A DNA stretch of 58,383 nucleotides from Streptococcus mitis (GTDB taxonomy: Bacteria > Bacillota > Bacilli > Lactobacillales > Streptococcaceae), in NCBI RefSeq assembly GCF_002096845.1, contig NZ_NCVK01000004.1, positions 9,446 through 67,828 on the forward strand, given 5' to 3'. This document shows, piece by piece, positions 8,472 through 17,749 of this stretch (its first letter is position 1; the number at the start of each line of letters is the position of its first letter). The translations under genes and the position numbers were made by a program. Under the pieces are notes generated by a model. The model did not search any database and had not been told where the DNA came from. It saw nothing but the letters and a program-made list of their open reading frames with translations.

Positions 8472-9491
8472 ATGCAAGAAAAGATTTTAGTAACGGGTGG
8501 AGCAGGTTTTATCGGAACCCACACTGTTATTGAGTTAATCCAAGCAGGTCATCAGGTTGTTGTGGTGGATAACCTTGTTAACAGCAACCGTAAAAGTTTA
8601 GAAGTTGTTGAGAGAATTACAGGAGTTGAAGTGCCTTTCTATGAGGCTGATATCCGTGATACAGATACTCTTCGTTACATTTTCAAACAAGAAGAACCAA
8701 CAGGGGTCATTCACTTTGCTGGTTTGAAGGCTGTCGGTGAATCTACTCGTATCCCTCTTGCCTACTATGACAACAATATAGCTGGGACTGTTAGCCTTTT
8801 GAAAGCTATGGAAGAAGCCAACTGTAAAAACATCATTTTCAGTTCTTCTGCTACAGTTTACGGAGATCCGCACACAGTACCCATCTTGGAAGATTTCCCA
8901 CTTTCAGTGACCAATCCATATGGTCGCACTAAGCTTATGCTTGAGGAAATTTTGACCGATATTTACAAAGCAGACTCAGAATGGAATGTGGTCTTGCTTC
9001 GTTACTTTAACCCAATCGGAGCCCATGAGAGTGGTGATTTGGGAGAAAATCCAAACGGTATTCCAAATAACCTCTTGCCATATGTGACTCAAGTAGCCGT
9101 TGGAAAATTAGAGCAGGTGCAAGTGTTTGGAGACGATTACGATACGGAAGACGGAACTGGTGTTCGTGACTATATCCACGTTGTTGATTTGGCTAAAGGT
9201 CACGTTGCAGCTCTACAAAAAATCCAAAAAGGTTCAGGCCTAAACATTTATAACCTTGGAACAGGTAAAGGCTACTCAGTTCTTGAAATTATCCAAAACA
9301 TGGAAAAAGCAGTGGGACGTCCTATTCCTTACCGCATTGTAGAACGTCGCCCAGGTGATATCGCAGCCTGCTATTCAGATCCTGCAAAAGCCAAAGCAGA
9401 ACTCGGTTGGGAAGCAGAACTCGACATCACCCAAATGTGTGAAGACGCATGGCGTTGGCAAAGCAAGCATCCAAATGGATTCGAAGACTAA
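8472..9491 (+). CDS. galE: UDP-glucose 4-epimerase
   Basis: 339 residues, the usual GalE length. It opens with the NAD+ motif VTGGAGFIGTH. The catalytic Ser sits in FSSSATVYG and the YxxxK pair in YGRTK; the sugar-binding NPIGAHESG stretch follows. It interconverts UDP-glucose and UDP-galactose, feeding capsule or wall polysaccharides and the Leloir pathway. The glycosyltransferase gene starts one base after its stop, so the two are coupled. Confidence 0.95.
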   Translation: MQEKILVTGGAGFIGTHTVIELIQAGHQVVVVDNLVNSNRKSLEVVERITGVEVPFYEADIRDTDTLRYIFKQEEPTGVIHFAGLKAVGESTRIPLAYYDNNIAGTVSLLKAMEEANCKNIIFSSSATVYGDPHTVPILEDFPLSVTNPYGRTKLMLEEILTDIYKADSEWNVVLLRYFNPIGAHESGDLGENPNGIPNNLLPYVTQVAVGKLEQVQVFGDDYDTEDGTGVRDYIHVVDLAKGHVAALQKIQKGSGLNIYNLGTGKGYSVLEIIQNMEKAVGRPIPYRIVERRPGDIAACYSDPAKAKAELGWEAELDITQMCEDAWRWQSKHPNGFED

Positions 9492-9492
9492 G

Positions 9493-10458
9493 ATGGTGAT
9501 ATCAATCATTGTCCCCTGTTTAAACGAAGAGGAAGTACTTCCTCTTTTTTATCAGGCTTTGGAATCCTTAATTCCTGACTTGGGAGCAAAACTCGAGTAT
9601 GTCTTTGTCGATGATGGATCGAGTGATGGGACCTTGGAACTCTTAAAGGCCTATCGAGAGCAAAATCCGGCAGTTCATTATATTTCTTTCTCGCGAAATT
9701 TTGGCAAAGAAGCAGCCCTCTATGCAGGCTTGCAATATGCGACAGGAGATTTGGTGGTGGTGATGGATGCAGACCTCCAGGATCCTCCTAGTATGTTGCT
9801 TGAGATGAAAAATTTACTAGACCAGAATGCAGATTTGGACTGCGTAGGAACACGGAGAACCAGTCGGGAGGGAGAACCCTTCTTTCGTAGTTTCTGTGCT
9901 GATATCTTTTACCGCCTTATGCAAAAAATTAGTCCAGTAGCCTTGCCGTCAGGTGTCCGTGATTTTCGCATGATGAGAAGGTCTGTGGTCGATGCCATTT
10001 TAGCTTTGACCGAGTCCAATCGTTTTTCAAAGGGGCTCTTTGCCTGGGTGGGTTTTAAAACCCACTATCTGGACTATCCAAATGTCGAAAGGCAGGCTGG
10101 CAAGACCAGTTGGAGTTTTAGGCAACTCTTTTTCTACTCCATTGAGGGTATTGTCAATTTTTCAGACTTTCCCTTGATTATAGCTTTTGTTTCAGGTCTT
10201 CTATCTTGTTTCATTTCTCTGCTTATGACCTTTTTTGTTGTGGTTCGGACTCTCATTTTGAGCAATCCGACATCTGGTTGGACATCTCTGATGGCTGTTA
10301 TTCTCTTTCTTGGAGGCATTCAACTTTTGACCATTGGGATTCTCGGAAAGTATATTAGTAAGATCTATCTAGAGACTAAAAAAAGACCACTTTATCTCAT
10401 CAAAGAAAAAAGCGACCTTCCTGATTTTACAGAAAAAAATAAAGTGAAAAGACTATAA
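9493..10458 (+). CDS. Family 2 glycosyltransferase with C-terminal membrane anchor (GtrB/DPM1-like)
   Basis: 321 residues. The N-terminal GT-A domain shows IIVPCLNEEEVLP, FVDDGSSDGT and the metal-binding MDADLQDPP (DxD). Two membrane helices near residues 225-300 end the protein. This is the layout of polyprenyl-phosphate sugar transferases such as GtrB/CsbB/dolichol-phosphate mannose synthase, which charge undecaprenyl phosphate with a hexose on the inner face of the membrane. ATG 9493 directly follows galE, whose product may supply the UDP-sugar. Earlier in-frame starts lie inside galE and are not credible. Confidence 0.85.
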   Translation: MVISIIVPCLNEEEVLPLFYQALESLIPDLGAKLEYVFVDDGSSDGTLELLKAYREQNPAVHYISFSRNFGKEAALYAGLQYATGDLVVVMDADLQDPPSMLLEMKNLLDQNADLDCVGTRRTSREGEPFFRSFCADIFYRLMQKISPVALPSGVRDFRMMRRSVVDAILALTESNRFSKGLFAWVGFKTHYLDYPNVERQAGKTSWSFRQLFFYSIEGIVNFSDFPLIIAFVSGLLSCFISLLMTFFVVVRTLILSNPTSGWTSLMAVILFLGGIQLLTIGILGKYISKIYLETKKRPLYLIKEKSDLPDFTEKNKVKRL

Positions 10459-10508
10459 TTTTACATGGAAATGTGCTAAACTAGAGGGAGTGGGTTATCG
10501 CCATTGAT

Positions 10509-10715
10509 TTAGGCTTCCTGGTTTCCAATTAGGGCGCGAGTTGGGCAATTTTTAACAGCCTCTAAGACATCCTGACTAGGAGAAATTTCTTTTTCCAGTT
10601 GGTCAGGGTCATCGTAAAAACGCACGATTCCATTATCGTGGTAATCAAATAAATCAGAATAAGTTTGGCAAAGCCCACAGGCGATACATCGTTCAGGTAT
10701 AAGTGTGATTTTCAT
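10509..10715 (-). CDS. Single-cluster ferredoxin
   Basis: 68 residues: MKITLIPERCIACGLCQ with a CxxCxxC-type ligand set near the start and a fourth cysteine in VKNCPTRAL close to the end, the pattern of a [4Fe-4S] (or [3Fe-4S]) monocluster ferredoxin. The ligand set reads C-I-A-C-G-L-C. It is a small cytoplasmic electron carrier with unknown partner. It is divergent from the LysM-protein gene with only 45 bases between them. The ATG at 10715 has no ribosome-binding site but is preceded by a promoter positioned for leaderless transcription. Confidence 0.85.
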   Translation of the reverse strand: MKITLIPERCIACGLCQTYSDLFDYHDNGIVRFYDDPDQLEKEISPSQDVLEAVKNCPTRALIGNQEA

Positions 10716-10721
10716 ATTTAT

Positions 10722-10750
10722 ATTGTAATAAGAAAAGTAAAAAAAAACAA
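10722..10750 (-). promoter_or_regulatory. Ferredoxin promoter, predicted leaderless
   Basis: On the minus strand TTGTTT (10750-10745), a 17-base spacer and TACAAT (10727-10722) are followed by six bases and then the ATG. Confidence 0.6.
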
Positions 10751-10760
10751 GGAGTAAGGT

Positions 10761-11231
10761 ATGGCAAAAGAACCGTGGGAAGAAGATATTTATGAAAATC
10801 AAGAAGAAACAAGATCAGACCGTCGTTCGCGATCACAGGGTGGTGGAGTTATAGCGAATCGTATCTTGACTATTTTAGCTAGTATTTTCTTTGTGATTGT
10901 AGTCGTAATGATCATTGTTCTCATCTATCTTTCATCAGGTGGGAGTAATCGCACAGCGGCCTTGAAAGATTTTCATGATTCTGATGCAAATGTAGTACAG
11001 ATTTCATCATCTAGTAGTTTCCAGCCTGAACAGAGTTCAGAATCTTCTTCTGAACACTCGGAGGAAGCTACAGATCCAGAAGGGACGACAAAAGTCTTAG
11101 CTGGAGAAGGAGAAGCAGCCATTGCAGCTCGCGCTGGGATTTCGATTGCTCAGTTAGAGGCCTTAAATCCTGGGCATATGGCTACAGGATCTTGGTTTGC
11201 TAATCCAGGTGATGTTGTCAAAATAAAATAG
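10761..11231 (+). CDS. Membrane-anchored LysM-domain protein (SAG1386/EF1546-type)
   Basis: 156 residues: a charged, Arg/Glu-rich cytoplasmic N-terminus (1-30), one strong membrane helix (about 33-57), a Ser/Glu-rich extracellular linker (70-105), and a short LysM-like C-terminus in which [17 protein letters not shown] and PGDVVKIK are the recognisable ends. This fits a single-pass protein that binds peptidoglycan. RBS AAGGAG lies well placed before ATG 10761. It is eight bases upstream of cmk and probably co-transcribed with it. Confidence 0.8.
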   Translation: MAKEPWEEDIYENQEETRSDRRSRSQGGGVIANRILTILASIFFVIVVVMIIVLIYLSSGGSNRTAALKDFHDSDANVVQISSSSSFQPEQSSESSSEHSEEATDPEGTTKVLAGEGEAAIAARAGISIAQLEALNPGHMATGSWFANPGDVVKIK

Positions 11232-11239
11232 GAGTTGAT

Positions 11240-11911
11240 ATGAAAACAATTCAAATTGCTATTGACGGCCCTGCTTCAAGTGGTAAGAGTACGGTCGCAA
11301 AGATCATTGCCAAGGATTTTGGATACACCTACCTAGATACAGGTGCTATGTATCGTGCAGCTACCTATATGGCTCTCAAGAACCAGTTAGGAGTAGAAGA
11401 AGTTGAAGCACTTCTAGCCTTATTGGACCAGCATCCAATCAGTTTTGGGCGCTCAGAAACTGGAGAACAGCTTGTCTTTGTAGGAGATGTGGATATTACC
11501 CATCCCATTCGTGAGAATGAAGTGACCAATCATGTTTCAGCCATTGCGGCAATTCCTGAAGTGCGTGAGAAACTAGTTTCTCTCCAACAAGAGATTGCCC
11601 AGCAAGGTGGAATTGTCATGGATGGTCGTGATATTGGAACGGTTGTATTACCACAAGCAGAAATGAAAATTTTCCTAGTAGCTTCGGTAGATGAACGAGC
11701 AGAACGCCGTTACAAGGAAAATATTGCCAAGGGAATTGAAACAGACCTTGAAACCCTAAAAGAGGAAATTGCTGCGCGTGACTACAAGGATAGTCATCGT
11801 GAGACTTCTCCACTCAAACAAGCAGAGGATGCAGTTTACCTTGATACAACAGGTTTGAACATTCAAGAAGTAGTTGAAAAAATCAAAGCAGAAGCTGAAA
11901 AAAGAATGTAA
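11240..11911 (+). CDS. cmk: Cytidylate kinase
   Basis: 223 residues. P-loop [14 protein letters not shown], then [10 protein letters not shown] and [12 protein letters not shown], all hallmark CMP kinase segments. It phosphorylates CMP/dCMP with ATP in pyrimidine nucleotide synthesis. It follows the LysM gene by eight bases and ends in a clear terminator, so it is distal in that operon. Confidence 0.95.
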   Translation: MKTIQIAIDGPASSGKSTVAKIIAKDFGYTYLDTGAMYRAATYMALKNQLGVEEVEALLALLDQHPISFGRSETGEQLVFVGDVDITHPIRENEVTNHVSAIAAIPEVREKLVSLQQEIAQQGGIVMDGRDIGTVVLPQAEMKIFLVASVDERAERRYKENIAKGIETDLETLKEEIAARDYKDSHRETSPLKQAEDAVYLDTTGLNIQEVVEKIKAEAEKRM

Positions 11912-11918
11912 ATATAGA

Positions 11919-11948
11919 AAAGCCGATAGATTGATATCGGTTTTTTTC
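11919..11948 (+). terminator. Rho-independent terminator after cmk
   Basis: CCGATA and TATCGG pair around a short loop, with AAAAG before and TTTTTTT after. Confidence 0.75.
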
Positions 11949-11953
11949 TAAAT

Positions 11954-11982
11954 TTGTCAAAATGCTGATTTTAGGGTATAAT
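11954..11982 (+). promoter_or_regulatory. Promoter of zinc-ribbon protein gene
   Basis: TTGTCA (-35), 17-base spacer, TATAAT (-10). Confidence 0.65.
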
Positions 11983-12041
11983 AGTTGCTGTTCGAGAAAT
12001 TTTGATTTTCAAAGAATAGTGAATGATGATAAGGAGAAACT

Positions 12042-12380
12042 ATGAACAACTTACCAAATTGCCCAAAATGTAACTCAGAGTATGTCTACGAAGACGGTGC
12101 CCTACTGGTTTGCCCAGAGTGTGCTCATGAGTGGAATCCTGCTGAAGTTGCAGAAGTAGAAGAAGGCCTTGTTGCTATCGATGCCAACGGAAATAAATTG
12201 GCTGACGGTGATACAGTAACTCTCATCAAGGACTTGAAAGTAAAAGGTGCGCCAAAAGATTTGAAACAAGGGACGCGCGTGAAAAATATCCGCATCGTAG
12301 AAGGCGACCACAATATCGACTGTAAAATCGATGGCTTTGGTGCTATGAAACTTAAATCAGAGTTTGTGAAGAAAATTTAA
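12042..12380 (+). CDS. Zinc-ribbon protein YjdM (PhnA family)
   Basis: 112 residues. Two cysteine pairs, [21 protein letters not shown], form an N-terminal zinc ribbon, followed by the conserved PhnA/YjdM C-terminal beta domain ([17 protein letters not shown]). The historical name 'alkylphosphonate utilisation protein' is not supported by any phosphonate gene here. The true role is unknown. RBS AAGGAGA precedes the start. The next gene begins two bases after the stop. Confidence 0.85.
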   Translation: MNNLPNCPKCNSEYVYEDGALLVCPECAHEWNPAEVAEVEEGLVAIDANGNKLADGDTVTLIKDLKVKGAPKDLKQGTRVKNIRIVEGDHNIDCKIDGFGAMKLKSEFVKKI

Positions 12381-12382
12381 GC

Positions 12383-13012
12383 ATGTCAAAGCACTATAAA
12401 TTTGTATTTTATAGCCGTATCTTCTTGTTTCTAGCGGCTTTTACGGGAGTTTATCTTGAAATCGCCAAGCATGGCGGATTTGGGATGCTTCTCTATTATA
12501 CGGTTCTGTCAAATCTGTTAGTAGCGATTTTTACGCTCTATCTCCTAAAGGTTATGAGCCGTTTAGGTGAAAACTGGCAAAGTTCAAGCCTCTTGCGGCT
12601 AAAAGGTGGGGTCACCATGAGTATCATGATTACCTGTGTGATTTACCATTTCCTTTTAGCACCCATTGCGACTAATTTCTATACTCTAGAAAATTTCCTT
12701 TGCCACTATATCGTCCCCCTTTGGTTTTTAGCGGATACCCTCTTTTTTGACAAACAGGGTCAATACAAGATTTGGGATCCAATCGTGTGGACGATTTTAC
12801 CCTTGCTATATATGATTTTTGCTCTTTTTAATGGCTTGGTACTGAAACTAGACATTCCTAATTCTAAGGTTAGTCCTTTCCCTTACTTCTTTTTGAATGT
12901 GAACAAGGGTTGGGATGTCGTGTTCAAGTGGTGTCTGATTATCTTTGTTGCCTATATGGTAGCAGGATTTATCTTCTACTTTATTAAGCAAATCAAGAGA
13001 AAGTCATCCTAA
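12383..13012 (+). CDS. Pr6Pr-like integral membrane protein
   Basis: 209 residues with about six membrane helices. Polar residues inside helices (TCVIYHFLLAP, FLCHYIVPLWFLAD, including two buried histidines) resemble the Pr6Pr/FAR-17a-AIG1-like family. Family function is poorly known; eukaryotic relatives are threonine-type lipid hydrolases, which cannot be transferred with confidence. It begins two bases after yjdM and shares its promoter. Confidence 0.6.
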   Translation: MSKHYKFVFYSRIFLFLAAFTGVYLEIAKHGGFGMLLYYTVLSNLLVAIFTLYLLKVMSRLGENWQSSSLLRLKGGVTMSIMITCVIYHFLLAPIATNFYTLENFLCHYIVPLWFLADTLFFDKQGQYKIWDPIVWTILPLLYMIFALFNGLVLKLDIPNSKVSPFPYFFLNVNKGWDVVFKWCLIIFVAYMVAGFIFYFIKQIKRKSS

Positions 13013-13136
13013 GACACAAGGGATTCATTTTCGAGTTTAAGAAGGAGTCTATACACCAAAGAGGCTTCTTCTTTTCTTGCTTGTTTGATAACTATCAAAA
13101 AAGTAGAAGATTAAGAGAAATATAGAAAGAGATTTT

Positions 13137-14288
13137 ATGAAACAATTTTTAGAACGGGCCAGTATTTTGGCTCTCTCCCTCGTTTTGATTACCTCCTTTT
13201 CCATCTCAAGTGCCCTACCAGCCATGTTTGACTATTATCAAGGCTATCCTAAGGAACAAATTGAGCTCTTGGCGAGCTTGCCATCTTTTGGGATCATGAT
13301 TATGTTACTACTAAATGGTTTTTTAGAAAAAATATTCCCTGAGCGTTTACAGATTAGTTTGGGATTGCTGATTTTATCACTGAGTGGAACAGCACCCTTT
13401 TGGTATCAAGCATATCCCTTTGTCTTTGGAACAAGGATTCTTTTTGGTTTGGGTGTTGGGATGATCAATGCCAAGGCCATTTCCATTATCAGTGAACGCT
13501 ATCAAGGAAAAATGCGAATTCAGATGTTAGGGCTACGCGGTTCTGCAGAGGTTGTTGGGGCTTCTCTCATCACCTTGGCAGTCGGCCAGTTATTGGCCTT
13601 TGGTTGGACAGCTACTTTCTTAGCTTATAGTGCTGGATTTTTGGTGTTGACCCTTTATTTGCTCTTTGTCCCTTATGGAAAAGAAAAGAAAGAAGTCAAG
13701 AAAAAAACGAAGGAAGCAAGTCGTTTAACTCGAGAAATGAAAGGCTTAATTTTTACCCTAGCTATTGAAGCGGCAGTTGTAGTTTGTACCAATACGGCTA
13801 TTACTATTCGTATTCCAAGTTTGATGGTGGAAAGAGGACTTGGAGATGCCCAGTTATCTAGTTTTGTCCTTAGTGTCATGCAGTTGATCGGTATTGTGGC
13901 TGGTGTGAGTTTTTCTTTCTTGATTTCTATCTTTAAAGAGAAACTGCTCCTCTGGTCGGGTATTACCTTCGGATTAGGGCAAATCGTGATTGCCCTGTCT
14001 CCATCCTTGTGGGTGGTAGTAGCAGGAAGCATTCTGGCTGGTTTTGCCTACAGTGTAGCCTTGACGACGGTCTTTCAGCTTGTCTCTGAAAGAATTCCAG
14101 CTAAACTCCTTAATCAAGCAACTTCATTTGCAGTTTTAGGCTGTAGTTTCGGAGCCTTTACGACCCCATTCGTTCTAGGTACGATTGGGTTACTAACTCA
14201 CAATGGAATGTTGGTCTTCACCATTTTAGGATCATGGTTGATTGTAACCTCTATCTTTGTCATGTACCTACTTCAAAAGAGAGCTTAG
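13137..14288 (+). CDS. Major facilitator superfamily transporter
   Basis: 383 residues with 12 predicted membrane helices and a basic central loop (KEKKEVKKKTKEASR, about residues 180-196) between the two six-helix halves. The length and layout fit the drug:H+ antiporter class of MFS proteins. The substrate is unknown. RBS AAAGAG precedes the start. It is flanked by a weak hairpin upstream and a good terminator downstream, so it is monocistronic. Confidence 0.8.
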   Translation: MKQFLERASILALSLVLITSFSISSALPAMFDYYQGYPKEQIELLASLPSFGIMIMLLLNGFLEKIFPERLQISLGLLILSLSGTAPFWYQAYPFVFGTRILFGLGVGMINAKAISIISERYQGKMRIQMLGLRGSAEVVGASLITLAVGQLLAFGWTATFLAYSAGFLVLTLYLLFVPYGKEKKEVKKKTKEASRLTREMKGLIFTLAIEAAVVVCTNTAITIRIPSLMVERGLGDAQLSSFVLSVMQLIGIVAGVSFSFLISIFKEKLLLWSGITFGLGQIVIALSPSLWVVVAGSILAGFAYSVALTTVFQLVSERIPAKLLNQATSFAVLGCSFGAFTTPFVLGTIGLLTHNGMLVFTILGSWLIVTSIFVMYLLQKRA

Positions 14289-14314
14289 GATTGATTCCTA
14301 AGTTTTTCTTTTTT
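14283..14314 (+). terminator. Rho-independent terminator after MFS gene
   Basis: CTTAGGA pairs with TCCTAAG and is followed by TTTTTC and further T; it overlaps the end of the MFS gene. Confidence 0.75.
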
Positions 14315-14349
14315 AAGTTTTGTACCCAGATAGTTATGAATTTTCTAGC

Positions 14350-14378
14350 TTGTTATTGGATTAATTTCTTGATAAAAT
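14350..14378 (+). promoter_or_regulatory. truA promoter, predicted leaderless
   Basis: TTGTTA (14350-14355), 17-base spacer, TAAAAT (14373-14378); only seven bases separate the -10 from ATG 14386. Confidence 0.6.
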
Positions 14379-14385
14379 AGAAGTT

Positions 14386-15135
14386 ATGACAAGATACAAA
14401 GCAACTATCTCCTATGACGGTTATGCCTTTGCTGGCTTTCAGCGCCAGCCTCATGCACGGAGCGTTCAGGAAGAAATTGAAAAAACCTTGACTAGATTGA
14501 ATAAGGGGCAAGCCATCACTGCTCACGGTGCTGGTAGGACTGATAGTGGAGTTCATGCTCTGGGACAGGTGCTTCATTTTGACTTGCCCTATCAAATGGA
14601 TGAGGAAAAACTTCGCTTTGCTCTGGATACCCAGTCCCCTGAAGATATTGATGTGATTTCGATTGAGCTTGTGGCGGATGATTTTCATTGTCGTTATGCC
14701 AAGCACAGCAAGACCTATGAGTTTATCGTGGATAGGGGCCGTCCTAAAAATCCCATGCGTCGTCACTATGCTACTCACTTTCCTTATCCGCTTGATGTGG
14801 AGCGGATGCAGGAAGCTGTCAAAAAGCTAGAGGGCACCCACGATTTCACAGGCTTTACAGCCTCTGGAACTAGTGTTGAAGACAAGGTTCGCACCATCAC
14901 AGAAGCTAGTCTCAGGGTTGATGAGACAGGACAATTTTTGACCTTTACCTTTTCAGGAAATGGTTTCTTGTATAAACAGATTCGCAATATGGTGGGGACG
15001 CTGCTCAAAATCGGCAATAATCGCATGCCAGTAGAGCAGATTGATCTCATCTTGGAGAAAAAGGACAGGCAACTTGCAGGTCCAACAGCAGCACCAAATG
15101 GCTTGTATTTAAAGGAGATTCGTTATGAAGAATAA
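14386..15135 (+). CDS. truA: tRNA pseudouridine(38-40) synthase TruA
   Basis: 249 residues. [15 protein letters not shown] opens the fold, the catalytic aspartate lies in [11 protein letters not shown], and [20 protein letters not shown] is the conserved C-terminal block. It isomerises uridines 38-40 in the anticodon arm. The promoter places the mRNA 5' end essentially at the ATG. Its end overlaps the kinase gene by 11 bases, so truA, the kinase and the ECF S component form one operon. Confidence 0.95.
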   Translation: MTRYKATISYDGYAFAGFQRQPHARSVQEEIEKTLTRLNKGQAITAHGAGRTDSGVHALGQVLHFDLPYQMDEEKLRFALDTQSPEDIDVISIELVADDFHCRYAKHSKTYEFIVDRGRPKNPMRRHYATHFPYPLDVERMQEAVKKLEGTHDFTGFTASGTSVEDKVRTITEASLRVDETGQFLTFTFSGNGFLYKQIRNMVGTLLKIGNNRMPVEQIDLILEKKDRQLAGPTAAPNGLYLKEIRYEE

Positions 15136-15898
15136 TCGTATTTTAGCACTTTCAGGAAATGATATTTTTAGTGGTGGTGGTTTGTCAGCTGATTTGGCTA
15201 CCTATACCTTGAACGGCTTGCATGGCTTTGTAGCAGTAACTTGTTTGACAGCCTTAACAGAAAAAGGATTTGAAGTCTTTCAAACTGACAATACCATTTT
15301 TCAACATGAATTAGATAGTTTGAGAGATGTGGAGTTTGGGGGAATTAAGATTGGTCTTCTACCAACTGTCAGTGTGGCTGAGAAAGCATTAGACTTTATC
15401 AAACAGCGCCCAGGTGTGCCTGTAGTATTGGACCCTGTCTTGGTTTGCAAGGAAACGCACGACGTGGCTGTCAGTGAACTCTGCCAAGAGTTGATTCGCT
15501 TTTTCCCTCATGTCAGTGTGATTACGCCTAATCTTCCTGAAGCAGAATTATTAGCTGGTCAGGAAATCAAAACCTTGGAAGACATGAAAGTTGCAGCGCA
15601 GAAATTGCATGACTTAGGCGCGCCAGCAGTCATTATCAAGGGAGGCAATCGCCTTAGTCAGGACAAGGCTGTAGATGTCTTTTATGACGGACAAACCTTT
15701 ACAGTCCTAGAAAATCCTGTCATCCAAGGCCAAAATGCTGGTGCAGGTTGTACCTTTGCATCAAGCATTGCCAGTCGCTTGGTTAAAGGTGATGAACTTT
15801 TACCAGCAGTAGAAAGCTCGAAGGCTTTCGTTTACCGTGCCATTGCACAAGCAGATCAATATGGAGTAAGACAATATGAAGCAAACCAAAACAACTAA
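15125..15898 (+). CDS. Hydroxymethylpyrimidine/pyridoxine kinase (ThiD/PdxK family)
   Basis: 257 residues of the ribokinase-like fold. [17 protein letters not shown] gives the substrate-binding start, [10 protein letters not shown] and [12 protein letters not shown] the middle, and [13 protein letters not shown] carries the catalytic GxGC (anion hole). It phosphorylates pyridoxine/pyridoxal or HMP. The overlapping ECF S-component gene downstream, with no thi genes around, favours a vitamin B6 salvage role. No other thiamine gene is seen in the window. Confidence 0.85.
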   Translation: MKNNRILALSGNDIFSGGGLSADLATYTLNGLHGFVAVTCLTALTEKGFEVFQTDNTIFQHELDSLRDVEFGGIKIGLLPTVSVAEKALDFIKQRPGVPVVLDPVLVCKETHDVAVSELCQELIRFFPHVSVITPNLPEAELLAGQEIKTLEDMKVAAQKLHDLGAPAVIIKGGNRLSQDKAVDVFYDGQTFTVLENPVIQGQNAGAGCTFASSIASRLVKGDELLPAVESSKAFVYRAIAQADQYGVRQYEANQNN

Positions 15899-16337
15899 AA
15901 TCGCCCTTGTATCCCTCTTAACCGCCCTTTCTGTGGTTCTAGGTTATTTCTTGAAAATCCCAACACCGACAGGCATTCTAACTCTTTTAGATGCGGGTGT
16001 CTTCTTTGCGGCCTTTTACTTTGGCAGTAAAGAGGGAGCCGTCGTTGGAGGATTAGCCGGTTTCTTGATTGATCTCTTATCAGGCTATCCTCAGTGGATG
16101 TTCTTTAGCTTGCTCAACCATGGCTTGCAGGGATTTTTCGCAGGATTTAAAGGCAAAACTCAGTGGCTAGGCCTTATCTTAGCAACGATTGCCATGGTAG
16201 GGGGTTACGCCTTGGGTTCTACATTGATGAATGGCTGGGCAGCAGCCCTACCAGAAATTTTACCAAATTTCATGCAAAATATGGTAGGGATGATTGTAGG
16301 ATTTATCCTTAGTCAAAGTATCAAGAAGATTAAGTAA
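15876..16337 (+). CDS. ECF transporter S component, probably for a B6-type vitamin
   Basis: 153 residues, five to six membrane helices. ALVSLLTALSVVLGYFLKIP is the typical first helix with the small-residue face that docks to EcfT, and PTGILTLLDAG forms the L1 region. It would bind a vitamin and share the EcfAAT module encoded elsewhere. It overlaps the ThiD/PdxK-like kinase gene by 23 bases, which suggests import of the kinase substrate (pyridoxine or HMP precursor). Its TAA stop is shared with the first base of a BOX element. Confidence 0.75.
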   Translation: MKQTKTTKIALVSLLTALSVVLGYFLKIPTPTGILTLLDAGVFFAAFYFGSKEGAVVGGLAGFLIDLLSGYPQWMFFSLLNHGLQGFFAGFKGKTQWLGLILATIAMVGGYALGSTLMNGWAAALPEILPNFMQNMVGMIVGFILSQSIKKIK

Positions 16338-16430
16338 TACTCTTCGAAAATCTCTTCAAACCACGTCAGCTTCCATCTGCAACCTCAAAACAGTGTTTTG
16401 AGCAACCTGCGGCTAGCTTCCTGGTTTGCA
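16337..16430 (+). repeat. BOX element (boxA-boxC, 3'-truncated)
   Basis: Starts ATACTCTTCGAAAATC (boxA), lacks boxB, keeps the boxC hairpin CTCAAAACAGTGTTTTGAG and GCGGCTAGCTTCC, then breaks off before the usual terminal segment. It directly abuts the ECF gene stop. Confidence 0.85.
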
Positions 16431-16468
16431 AGTATAAAGAGGCTGAGTAAAAAGTCTTTCGAATAAGA

Positions 16469-16513
16469 AAAACGCATAGTATCAGGTGTTGAAAGCTTGA
16501 TACTATGCGTTTT
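16469..16513. terminator. Bidirectional terminator between convergent genes
   Basis: AAAACGCATAGTATCA pairs perfectly with TGATACTATGCGTTTT. It separates the vitamin operon (plus) from pepQ (minus). Nearly the same arm recurs at 46570. Confidence 0.8.
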
Positions 16514-16538
16514 ATTGTGGGAAGATTTTCGAAAAATA

Positions 16539-17621
16539 TTAATCAAAATAAAGCAAGTCTTTGCTGGTGCTTGTAAAGAGGTCGAAGCCATCCTTGGTAA
16601 CAACACCGCAGTCTTCGATACGGACACCGACTTTACCCGGGATATAGATACCTGGTTCAACAGAGAAGCACATGCCTTCTTCGATGACCATGTCGTTTCC
16701 TTCCATGATAGATGGGAATTCGTGGACATCCATACCGATACCGTGACCGAGACGGTGGTTGAAGTACTCGCCGTAACCAGCTTTTTCGATGACTTCACGG
16801 GCAGCGCGGTCCACTTCATGGGCAGTCACACCCGGCTTGATAAAGTCAAGAGCAGCTTGTTGGGCTTCAAGAGTCAAGTTGTAAATGTCTTTCTTGAATT
16901 GCTCAGGTTTACCGACAGCGACTGTACGAGTCATATCTGAAGCATAGCCGTTGACCAGAACACCCAGGTCAAAGAGGAGAAGAGCATCATTTTCAACCTT
17001 ATTAGCTGCTGGAATACCGTGTGGATTTGCAGCATTATCACCAGTCAAGACCATGGTATCAAAACTCATTTCATAGCCTTCATGTTTCATGGCAAAGTCG
17101 ATTTGAGCGATGATATCTGTCTCTGTCTTATCAAGAGAAATATTATCAAAACCAACATTAACAGCCTTGTCCGCATAGAGACCTGCAACCATCATTTTTT
17201 GCACTTCATCAGCTGATTTGATGAGGCGCATGCGTTGGATACGAGGAGTGAGGTTTTCAAACTCAGCAGTCTCAAAAACGGTTTTCAAGCCATGGTATTT
17301 GGTCAAGATGAGATTGTCAAACTCAACAGCTACACGTTTGAAGTCAAGTTGTGGAAGAGCATGTTTCATTTTTTGCCATGGATTTTCAGAATCCACATAG
17401 CCCACAACTGGGAAGGAAACAGTGCTAGTAGCACGCTCAACTTCAAGGGCTGGGACAAAGAGGAGGGGTTCTTGATCCGCTAGGATAAAAAGGAACATTT
17501 GGCGTTCATGGGGATCACTGTAAAAGCCAGTGAGGTAATTAATTGTGACGGGGTCAGATACGACAGCGACGTCTAGTTTTTCTGATTCAAGATATGTTAC
17601 GATTTGTTGTAATTTAGACAT
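16539..17621 (-). CDS. pepQ: Xaa-Pro dipeptidase (M24 metallopeptidase)
   Basis: 360 residues. An N-terminal creatinase-like domain (1-130) precedes the pita-bread catalytic domain. Metal ligands are seen in LFDLGVLVNGYASDMTRT (two Asp), HRLGHGIGMDVHE (His), FSVEPGIYIPG (Glu) and VRIEDCGVV (Glu). It releases proline from X-Pro dipeptides in the cytoplasm using two Mn/Co ions. RBS GAAGG precedes the ATG. It is monocistronic and followed by a strong terminator. Confidence 0.93.
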   Translation of the reverse strand: MSKLQQIVTYLESEKLDVAVVSDPVTINYLTGFYSDPHERQMFLFILADQEPLLFVPALEVERATSTVSFPVVGYVDSENPWQKMKHALPQLDFKRVAVEFDNLILTKYHGLKTVFETAEFENLTPRIQRMRLIKSADEVQKMMVAGLYADKAVNVGFDNISLDKTETDIIAQIDFAMKHEGYEMSFDTMVLTGDNAANPHGIPAANKVENDALLLFDLGVLVNGYASDMTRTVAVGKPEQFKKDIYNLTLEAQQAALDFIKPGVTAHEVDRAAREVIEKAGYGEYFNHRLGHGIGMDVHEFPSIMEGNDMVIEEGMCFSVEPGIYIPGKVGVRIEDCGVVTKDGFDLFTSTSKDLLYFD

Positions 17622-17698
17622 ATGCTACCTTCTTTCTACTCCTCTATTTTGGCAAAAAATGAGAGAAAATGCAAGGGAGAAGGGTAAAAGAAAAGACA

Positions 17699-17731
17699 AA
17701 AAGAACTCCGACAAGATAACGGAGTTCTTTT
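17699..17731 (-). terminator. Terminator of murT-gatD operon
   Basis: AAAAGAACTCCG pairs perfectly with CGGAGTTCTTTT; on the minus strand it is followed by a T-rich stretch, 19 bases after gatD. Confidence 0.8.
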
Positions 17732-17749
17732 GATATAATTTCACTTTGT

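Noticed and set aside
16497..16940. 147-codon plus-strand frame opposite pepQ
   Set aside because: Antisense to conserved metal-binding motifs of pepQ, with no start signal; coding-strand shadow.
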